Assembly: GCA_038231215.1 (NCBI GenBank)
Contig: JBBRLS010000012.1
Location: 29,786-93,785, forward strand
Length of the DNA stretch: 64,000 nucleotides
Direction: 5' to 3'
Source of the DNA: Schlegelella_A sp038231215
Lineage (GTDB): Bacteria; Pseudomonadota; Gammaproteobacteria; Burkholderiales; Burkholderiaceae_C
Shown here in pieces: positions 58,281 through 64,000 of the stretch. Numbering within the stretch: position 1 is the stretch's first letter; every line of letters begins with the position of its first letter. A program made the translations under genes and the position numbers. The notes beneath the pieces are model-generated. The model did no database searches and was not told where the DNA came from. It saw nothing but the letters and a program-made list of their open reading frames with translations.

Positions 58281-60262
58281 GCCGCCGCCGCACTCGTCGA
58301 GGCGCCCGCATTCGCCGTCTGCCGGACCTTGACGCGATAGCGTCGGTCGCTCGCCGCGAGCAGTCCGCCGAGCGCCATGACGAGGCAGCCGCCCCAGATC
58401 CAGTCGACGAAGGGCTTCAGGTACACGCGCACGATCCAGGCGCCGCCTTCGACCGTTTCGCCGAGCGAGACGTAGAGGTCGCGCGTCAGGCCGGGCTCGA
58501 TCGCGGCTTCGGTCATCGTCGATTGGGACGCCGGGTAGAAGCGCTTCTCGGGGCGCAGCGTGGCGATCGTCTTGCCGTTCTCGGTGACGTCGATCTGGCC
58601 CTGGGCGGCGCGGTAGTTGGGGCCGAACACTTCGCGAACGCCGCGGAAGGTGAAGACGATGCCGCGGATCTCGGTCGTGTCGCCGGTCTGCATCTTCACG
58701 TCGCGCTCGACCTCGCCGGTCTTCACGAAGGTGACGCCGAAGATGAAGATGGCGATGCCGAGGTGGGCGAGCATCATGCCGGCCGTGGCGCGCGGAATCT
58801 GCCGGGCGCGGTGCAGCACGCCGGTGCGCAAGCCACCCGTGGGGCGCAGGCGCTCGACGAGGTCGGTAGCGAGCGAAGCGATGATCCAGAACGCCATCAG
58901 CAGGCCGAGTACGCCGACCACGCCGATGCCGCCCTTGAGCCAGGCCGTCGCAAGCGCGGCGACGACGGCGGCGCCGGCCGCCCACTTGAGGCGCGACGCG
59001 AGATCGGGCAGCTCCGCCTGCTTCCAGCGCGCCAGCGGGCCGACGCCCATCAGGAAGACGAGCGGCGTGAGCAAGGGAACGAACACCGTGTCGAAGTAAG
59101 GCGGACCGACCGAGATCTTGCCGAGGCCGAGCGCGTCGAGCGCGAGCGGGTAGAGCGTGCCGAGCAGCACCGCGCCGCAGGCGACGACGAGCAGCACGTT
59201 GTTGCCGAGCAGCAGCGACTCGCGCGAGAGCAGACCGAATCGCGCCCCGAGCCCGACCGTCGGCGCGCGCCACGCGTAGAGCGCGAGCGACGAGCCGATG
59301 ACGATGACGAGAAAGGCGAGGATGAAGAGGCCGCGCCGCGGGTCGGTGGCGAAGGCGTGAACGGAGGAGAGTACGCCCGAACGAACGAGGAAGGTGCCGA
59401 GCAGTGAGAGCGAGAAGGCAAGGATCGCGAGCAGCACCGTCCACGACTTGAAGCTGTTGCGCTTCTCGGTGACGGCGAGCGAGTGGATCAGCGCCGTCGC
59501 CACCAGCCAGGGCATGAACGAGGCGTTCTCGACCGGGTCCCAGAACCACCAGCCGCCCCAGCCGAGCTCGTAGTAGGCCCAGCCGCTTCCCAACGCGATG
59601 CCGATGGTGAGGAAGATCCACGCCGCGGTCGTCCACGGCCGGGTCCAGCGCGCCCATTGCGCGTCGAGGTTGCCGCCGATGAGCGCGGCGACGGCGAACG
59701 AGAACGCCACCGAGAGTCCCACATAGCCCATGTAGAGCATCGGCGGGTGGATGACCATGCCCGGGTCCTGAAGCAGCGGGTTCAGATCGCGGCCGTCGGC
59801 GGGCACCGGCAAGAGTCGGTCGAACGGATTCGACGTCATGAGCAGGAAGAGCAGGAAGCCGAACGAGAGCCAGCCCATCACGGCGAGGATGCGCGACACG
59901 ACCTTCTCGGGCAGGTATCGGCTGAACTGAGCGACCGCGATCGTCCAGAAGGTGAGCATGAGCAGCCAGAGCAGGATCGAGCCTTCGTGGCCGCCCCAGA
60001 CCGCGGCGAATCGGTAGTAGACGGGCAGTGAGCGGTTCGAGTTGGTGGCGACGTAGAGCACCGAGAAATCGTTGCCGACGAACGAGAGCGCGAGGCAGAG
60101 GAAGGCGATCGCGACCAGCGCGAAGAGGAGTCGGGCCGAGGGTCGCGCCAGCGCCATCCAGTCGAGTCGGTTCTTCGCCGCGCCGGCGAGCGGCAGGGTG
60201 CCGAGCACGGCCGAAACGCCGAGCGCGATCCAGAGCAGAAAGTGGCCGAGTTCGGGAATCAT
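58277..60262 (-). CDS. ccmF: haem lyase subunit CcmF
   Basis: 661 residues, about 15 membrane helices. The WWD haem-handling domain GWGGWWFWDPVENASFMPWL is intact, and HEGSILLWLL, DPGMVIHPPMLYMGYVG and the ALIHSLAVTEKR His are conserved. With CcmH and CcmI it ligates haem from holo-CcmE to apocytochrome c. Starts 4 bp after ccmE. Confidence 0.95.
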   Translation of the reverse strand: MIPELGHFLLWIALGVSAVLGTLPLAGAAKNRLDWMALARPSARLLFALVAIAFLCLALSFVGNDFSVLYVATNSNRSLPVYYRFAAVWGGHEGSILLWLLMLTFWTIAVAQFSRYLPEKVVSRILAVMGWLSFGFLLFLLMTSNPFDRLLPVPADGRDLNPLLQDPGMVIHPPMLYMGYVGLSVAFSFAVAALIGGNLDAQWARWTRPWTTAAWIFLTIGIALGSGWAYYELGWGGWWFWDPVENASFMPWLVATALIHSLAVTEKRNSFKSWTVLLAILAFSLSLLGTFLVRSGVLSSVHAFATDPRRGLFILAFLVIVIGSSLALYAWRAPTVGLGARFGLLSRESLLLGNNVLLVVACGAVLLGTLYPLALDALGLGKISVGPPYFDTVFVPLLTPLVFLMGVGPLARWKQAELPDLASRLKWAAGAAVVAALATAWLKGGIGVVGVLGLLMAFWIIASLATDLVERLRPTGGLRTGVLHRARQIPRATAGMMLAHLGIAIFIFGVTFVKTGEVERDVKMQTGDTTEIRGIVFTFRGVREVFGPNYRAAQGQIDVTENGKTIATLRPEKRFYPASQSTMTEAAIEPGLTRDLYVSLGETVEGGAWIVRVYLKPFVDWIWGGCLVMALGGLLAASDRRYRVKVRQTANAGASTSAAAA

Positions 60263-60266
60263 CGAA

Positions 60267-60731
60267 TCACTTTCGCATCGGCTCCGCCGAGATCGTCTCT
60301 GCCAGCTTGGGGTTGCCCTGCTGGGCGCGCTTCAAGGCCTCGGCGGCCTCGGGCGGCATGTAGTTCTCGTCGTGCTTGGCCAGCACCTCGCGGGCGACGA
60401 ACACGCCGTCCTGAAGCTGCCCTTGGGCGACGACGCCCTTGCCCTCCTTGAACAGGTCGGGAAGGATGCCGGTGAAGCGCACCGGGATCGACTTCGCGGT
60501 GTCGGTGACGATGAAACTGACGGTCGTGCCGTCGCGCTTGACGGTGCCGCGCTCGACCAGGCCGCCGAGGCGAAAGGTGCGCATGCTCGGCGCCTCGTGC
60601 GCAACCACCTGCGAGGGCGAATAGAAGAAAACGAGGTTGCTCTGGAAGGCGCTGAGCACCAGCGCCGCCGCGGCGCCGGCGGCGGCGACGATGGCGCCTG
60701 CCACCGCGAGTCGCTTGTGGCGCGGCTTCAT
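60267..60731 (-). CDS. ccmE: cytochrome c-type biogenesis haem chaperone CcmE
   Basis: 154 residues. N-terminal anchor helix after a basic start (MKPRHKRLAVAGAIVAAAG), an OB-fold (RTFRLGGLVERGTVKRDG, VRFTGILPDLFKEGKGVVA) and the haem-binding HDENYMPPE with His120 and Tyr124. It carries covalently bound haem between CcmC and CcmF. ATG 60731 overlaps ccmD (ATGA). Confidence 0.95.
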   Translation of the reverse strand: MKPRHKRLAVAGAIVAAAGAAAALVLSAFQSNLVFFYSPSQVVAHEAPSMRTFRLGGLVERGTVKRDGTTVSFIVTDTAKSIPVRFTGILPDLFKEGKGVVAQGQLQDGVFVAREVLAKHDENYMPPEAAEALKRAQQGNPKLAETISAEPMRK

Positions 60732-60901
60732 GGCGTGCCAACGCCTCGCTCGTCGGCGAGAGCGCGCTGCGCGACGCGATGCCGCATCGCGGTCAGCAGC
60801 GGCTCGGCCGTCATGCAGAGCAGCGTCACGCCGTACGCGCCCCAGACGTAGAGGCCGTAGCCGCCCATCGCGAAGAAATCGCCCGCGCTGTTCCAGATCA
60901 C
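60728..60901 (-). CDS. ccmD: haem exporter accessory protein CcmD
   Basis: 57 residues from GTG 60901 (VIWNSAGDFFAMGGYGLYVW). The FFAMGGYGLYVWGAYG phrase and single helix are the CcmD signature; the tail is basic and soluble. It helps release holo-CcmE from CcmABC. Overlaps ccmC upstream (GTGA) and ccmE downstream (ATGA). Confidence 0.9.
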   Translation of the reverse strand: MIWNSAGDFFAMGGYGLYVWGAYGVTLLCMTAEPLLTAMRHRVAQRALADERGVGTP

Positions 60902-61674
60902 GTCTGCATCCTCGGCGTGCTGGCCGGCGGCGTCGTGCGCGCCGCCTCGCCGGCCCACTGCGCATGCTGGTCGCGCTCGAGCACGATCGCCCGTGTACGA
61001 GTGAAGACAACGGCGAAGCCGTAGGCCCAGAAGGCCAGAGTCATGAGCAGCATCGCGGTCAGCATCGTGCTCGCCATTTTCGGCGCTGCGGCGACGCTGA
61101 TGCTGGCGCCCTGGTGCAGGGTGTTCCACCATTTCACGGAGAAATAGATGATCGGCACGTTGACGCTGCCGACGATGGCCACGAGCGCGCCGGCACGATC
61201 GGCGCGGCGCGGATCGTCGATCGCCGAGACCATCGAGAGAAAGCCCGCATAGAGAAAGAGCAGGATCAGCTCGGAGGTGAGGCGCGCGTCCCACACCCAC
61301 CAGGTGCCCCAGGTCGGCTTACCCCAGAGGGCGCCGGTCCAAAGCGCGAGGAAGGTGAACATGGCACCGGTCGGCGCGATCGCACGGGCCAGTGCCGACG
61401 CGAGCCGCGCATTGAAGGCCCAGCCGATCGCCGCCCAGAAGGCCATGGCCAGGTAAAGCAGCATCGACATCCATGCCGCCGGGACGTGGATGAAGATGAT
61501 GCGGTAGGCGTCGCCCTGCGTCGCATCGGTCGGTGCGCGAAAGAAGCCGATGTAGAGGCCGGCGGCCGCGAGCACCGCGAAGGCCGCCCAGCACCAGGGA
61601 ACGAGCAGGCCGGCGAGCCGGTAGAAGCGAACCGGCGCGGCGAAATGGAAGAAGCGGATGGACGCCATCGTCAT
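60898..61674 (-). CDS. ccmC: haem transporter subunit CcmC
   Basis: 258 residues, six helices. HVPAAWMSMLLYLAMAF, the tryptophan-rich WGTWWVWDARLTSELILLFLY and VKWWNTLHQGASI with the flanking histidines are diagnostic. It presents haem to CcmE in the periplasm. Start ATG 61674 or two codons later. 52-bp gap after ccmB, the only real gap in the operon. C-terminal 25 residues are an unrelated hydrophilic extension. Confidence 0.94.
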   Translation of the reverse strand: MTMASIRFFHFAAPVRFYRLAGLLVPWCWAAFAVLAAAGLYIGFFRAPTDATQGDAYRIIFIHVPAAWMSMLLYLAMAFWAAIGWAFNARLASALARAIAPTGAMFTFLALWTGALWGKPTWGTWWVWDARLTSELILLFLYAGFLSMVSAIDDPRRADRAGALVAIVGSVNVPIIYFSVKWWNTLHQGASISVAAAPKMASTMLTAMLLMTLAFWAYGFAVVFTRTRAIVLERDQHAQWAGEAARTTPPASTPRMQT

Positions 61675-61726
61675 GATCGGAGGTCGACGATTGTCCCGCG
61701 TGTGCGCAAGCGCCTGTTACCAGCGG

Positions 61727-62407
61727 TCATTCGGTCGCGATGCGCAGCGCAGCGGCCGTGGCGGGGGGCGCGATCAGCACCGTGAAGATGAGGAATGCGC
61801 CGAGCAGCGAGTAGTGGCCGCGCGCCGAAAGCCCCGCGTCGATGGCCGAGACCGCGCCGGCGCCGAAGATCAGCGCCGGCAGGCAGAGCGGCACGATGAG
61901 CAGGATGAGGAGTGCGGCGCCGCCGCGCAGGCCGAGCGTCAATGCGGCGCCCAGGCCGCCGAGCAGGCTGAGCACGGGGGTGCCGAGCAGCAAGGTGAAG
62001 AAGAGCGCGGCGATCGCCTCGCCGCTCATGTCGAACATCAGGCCGAACAGCGGCGCTGCGACGACCAGCGGCAGGCCAGTCAGCAGCCAGTGCGCCGAGG
62101 CCTTGGCGAGCACGAGGCCGAGCTTGTCGAGCGTACCGGGGCCGCTCGCGATCAGCATCTGCTCGAGCGAGCCGTCGGCAAGATCGCCGGCATAGAGCTG
62201 CGTCACCGAGAGCATCGCGGCGAGCAGCGCCGCGACCCAGACGACGCCGGGCGCGATCAGCCGCAAAGTCTGCGGCTCGGGTCCGACGCCGAGCGGAAAG
62301 AGGCTGATCGCGACGGTGAAGAAGGCGATCGGCAGCAGCGCGTCGGCGCGGCGTCGCGCGGCCAGGCGGAGGTCGCGTGCGACGAGGTTGGTGAACACGC
62401 CGGTCAT
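61727..62407 (-). CDS. ccmB: haem exporter permease CcmB
   Basis: 226 residues, six helices, with LLPIAFFTVAISLFPLGVGPE and the SLEQMLIASGP coupling segment, LGTPVLSLLGGLGAALTLGLRGG and LPLCLP-like VPLCLPALIFGAGAV. Works with CcmA, CcmC and CcmD in ATP-dependent release of holo-CcmE. Overlaps ccmA by 4 bp. Confidence 0.93.
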   Translation of the reverse strand: MTGVFTNLVARDLRLAARRRADALLPIAFFTVAISLFPLGVGPEPQTLRLIAPGVVWVAALLAAMLSVTQLYAGDLADGSLEQMLIASGPGTLDKLGLVLAKASAHWLLTGLPLVVAAPLFGLMFDMSGEAIAALFFTLLLGTPVLSLLGGLGAALTLGLRGGAALLILLIVPLCLPALIFGAGAVSAIDAGLSARGHYSLLGAFLIFTVLIAPPATAAALRIATE

Positions 62408-63048
62408 GCGGCGACGGGTGCGTCGATCTGCACGACAAAAGGCGCCGGCTCGGCGAGCGTCAGCGGCACATGGCTGGTGAGGACGACGCAGCCGCCGCGA
62501 CCGGTGTGCTCGGCGAGCAGCTCGTTCAAGGTCTCGATGCCGGACGCGTCGAGCGCGTCGAAGGGCTCGTCGAGCAGCCAGATCGACGACGTCGTCTCGG
62601 CGGCGAGCCGGGCGAGCGCGACGCGCCGACGCTGTCCTTGCGAGAGCGTCCGTACCGGTGCATGGCGACGGCTGGCCAGACCGAAGCGGTAGAGCGCCCG
62701 GTCGAGCGCGTCGCGGTGCGGCGCTTCGCCGGCGAGCGCGAGAAGAAAGCGCACGGACTCGGTAACGGTCAGGTCCTCTTTCAGCGCATTGGCGTGGGCA
62801 AGGTAGACGATGCGACGTTGCGATGTCGGATCTCGCCAGACGATCTCGCCGGACTCGGGCGCGGAAAGGCCGGCCAGGGTGCGCAGAAGCGTCGTCTTTC
62901 CTTGGCCGTTGGCGCCGCGGATCCAGACGATCTGCCCCGCGCGCAGGACGAAGCCGAGGCCTTGGAACAGCAGGCGCTCGCCGCGCCGGCATTCGACGCC
63001 GGCGATGCGCAGCAGCGGTTCGGAACGGTCGTCGCGAGGTGCTGGCAT
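62404..63048 (-). CDS. ccmA: haem exporter ATP-binding protein CcmA
   Basis: 214 residues. Walker A GANGQGKTTLLRTLAG, signature LSQGQRRRVALARL (the CcmA-type LSxGQ), Walker B IWLLDEPFDALD and the switch His in LTSH. First gene of the nine-gene System I cytochrome c maturation operon ccmABCDEFGHI, which fits the SorB cytochrome here and photosynthetic cytochromes elsewhere. Divergent from the DUF47 gene with 66 bp between. Confidence 0.94.
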   Translation of the reverse strand: MPAPRDDRSEPLLRIAGVECRRGERLLFQGLGFVLRAGQIVWIRGANGQGKTTLLRTLAGLSAPESGEIVWRDPTSQRRIVYLAHANALKEDLTVTESVRFLLALAGEAPHRDALDRALYRFGLASRRHAPVRTLSQGQRRRVALARLAAETTSSIWLLDEPFDALDASGIETLNELLAEHTGRGGCVVLTSHVPLTLAEPAPFVVQIDAPVAA

Positions 63049-63114
63049 GGCAGGCGCCGATTGTGCTTGTTACCGGCCCCGTAAACTCCGGCGGAAACGA
63101 GGGGAGAGATCGGG

Positions 63115-63762
63115 ATGCTTTTCGGCAAGCTGCTTCCGCGCGAAGGCAACTTCTTCGAGCTGTTCAACCAGCACGGCAACTACATTGCCGAAGGGGCGCG
63201 CGCCTTCATCCGGCTGATCCAGCACTACGCCGATCCTGATCTGCGCGAGAAGCACACGGGCGAGGTCGGCACGGCCGAACGGCAGGCCGACCGCATCACC
63301 GCCGAGGTCAACCGGCTGCTGCACAAGACCTTCATCACGCCGATCGATCGCGAGCAGATATTCGGCCTGATCAATGCCATGGACGATGTGCTCGACCTGT
63401 TGCAGGATGCCAGCGAGACGATGTCGCTCTACGACGTGCAGGCCATGAACGAGGACATCCTGCGCCTGGGCGACCTGAGCGCCAAGTGCTGCGAGCGCGT
63501 GCAGCACGCGGTGTCCTTGCTGCCCAGGATCAGCCAGCCCGAGGTCGCGGCTGCGGCGCTCAAGACCTGCGAGGAAATCGATCGCCTCGAGTCCGACGCC
63601 GACCGTGTCATGCGCTCGGCGATGTCGCGCCTTTTCCGCGAAGAAACCGACGTTCGCGAGCTGATCAAGCTGAAGGCGGTCTACGAACTGCTCGAGTCGA
63701 TCTCGGATCGTTGCGAGGACGTGGCCAACCTCATCGAGGGCGTCGTCCTCGAGAACTCGTGA
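63115..63762 (+). CDS. DUF47 family (PhoU-like) protein
   Basis: 215 residues, all-helical, beginning FGKLLPREGNFFELFNQHGN with the DUF47 signature and the metal-contact E/DxxxD repeats (EVGTAERQADRITAEVNRLL; RLESDADRVMRSAMSRLF). DUF47 genes are usually coupled to pit phosphate transporters, as here, and are thought to regulate them. ATG 63115 after GGGGAGAGATCGGG, a good RBS. Confidence 0.93.
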   Translation: MLFGKLLPREGNFFELFNQHGNYIAEGARAFIRLIQHYADPDLREKHTGEVGTAERQADRITAEVNRLLHKTFITPIDREQIFGLINAMDDVLDLLQDASETMSLYDVQAMNEDILRLGDLSAKCCERVQHAVSLLPRISQPEVAAAALKTCEEIDRLESDADRVMRSAMSRLFREETDVRELIKLKAVYELLESISDRCEDVANLIEGVVLENS

Positions 63763-63796
63763 CTCCTGCGGGGCGGGTGGCGGTCGAGGTTCGTGC

Positions 63797-64000
63797 ATGA
63801 CGACCGTCCAGATCTCTTTCGGGATCGTGGCGATGCTGGTGATGCTCGCGATCGCGTTCGATTTCATGAACGGCTTTCACGACGCCGCGAACTCGATCGC
63901 GACGGTCGTGTCGACGGGCGTGCTGAAGCCGCAGCAGGCGATCGTCTTCGCCGCGTTCTTCAACATCGTCGCCATCTTCGTCTTTCATCTGAGCGTGGCG
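63797..64000 (+). CDS. pit: inorganic phosphate transporter (PiT family), partial
   Basis: First 68 codons; the gene runs off the right edge. MTTVQISFGIVAMLVMLAI forms the first helix and FDFMNGFHDAANSIATVVSTGVL is read in parts as the GANDxANs-type PiT signature (NGFHDAANSIA). It carries phosphate (or metal phosphate) by proton symport. Starts 34 bp after the DUF47 gene, so they form one operon. Confidence 0.93.
   Translation, partial: MTTVQISFGIVAMLVMLAIAFDFMNGFHDAANSIATVVSTGVLKPQQAIVFAAFFNIVAIFVFHLSVA

Overview
The window is a uniformly GC-rich (roughly two thirds G+C), gene-dense chromosomal segment of a betaproteobacterium, most likely a phototrophic member of the order Burkholderiales (Rubrivivax/Leptothrix-like). 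The basis is gene content and order: argD-argF beside a DUF3579 gene and rpsT, pcnB and folK followed by a deoxynucleoside kinase, a System I ccmABCDEFGHI operon, kynU-kynA, a SorAB-type sulfite dehydrogenase, a Tat-exported high-potential iron-sulfur protein (HiPIP) and the bacteriochlorophyll genes bchI-bchD-bchO. Phototrophy is inferred from bchIDO plus HiPIP; no reaction-centre or carotenoid gene lies in the window. No rRNA, tRNA, CRISPR array, transposase or prophage was seen.

Layout. 1-9.2 kb: a truncated S9 peptidase lipoprotein, an SDR overlapping a Tim44-like membrane protein, rsgA, an NAD(P)-binding protein, a DEAD-box helicase, a 110-aa unknown and ettA. 9.3-14.1 kb: a large zinc-protease lipoprotein and a LytS/LytR two-component pair. 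14.1-17.1 kb: two small exported proteins sharing an LPTVEI-x-GRR motif flank a membrane GGDEF-EAL protein; the two small genes have matching upstream repeat arrays. 17.2-24.1 kb: aminopeptidase P, NDH-2, a QseB/QseC-like pair and a periplasmic Do protease preceded by a four-copy 11-bp direct repeat. 24.2-31.2 kb: sorA-sorB, a divergent binding-protein/rhodanese fusion, modABC with a ModE-type box, a minimal ModE and a membrane TIR protein. 31.3-38.8 kb: SDR, DsbA-fold isomerase, coiled-coil protein, kynU-kynA, EamA exporter, and a Ser/Thr kinase-UspA fusion overlapping a metallophosphoesterase. 38.8-50.9 kb: argD-argF, DUF3579, rpsT, murJ, SirB1, AI-2E-family transporter, then a tightly overlapping chain hda-HAD-pcnB-serine hydrolase-folK-DUF486 remnant-dNK. 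50.9-56.0 kb: HiPIP, bchI, bchD, bchO, a small unknown ORF and gph. 56.0-64.0 kb: the complete ccm operon on the minus strand, then a PhoU-like DUF47 protein and the start of a Pit phosphate transporter.

How it works together. SorA needs molybdenum cofactor and sits next to the molybdate importer and its likely regulator. The ccm operon matures c-type cytochromes such as SorB. HiPIP is a soluble periplasmic electron carrier that can re-reduce the photosynthetic reaction centre, while BchI and BchD are the motor subunits of magnesium chelatase. The most interesting unexplained structure is the LytSR neighbourhood: the two genes for small exported LPTVEI-x-GRR proteins have the same candidate promoter geometry, with three CGACGA-type repeats at 21- and 20-bp intervals and the same distance to a TA(C/G)AGT hexamer. 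This looks like a small LytTR regulon whose products have no known function.
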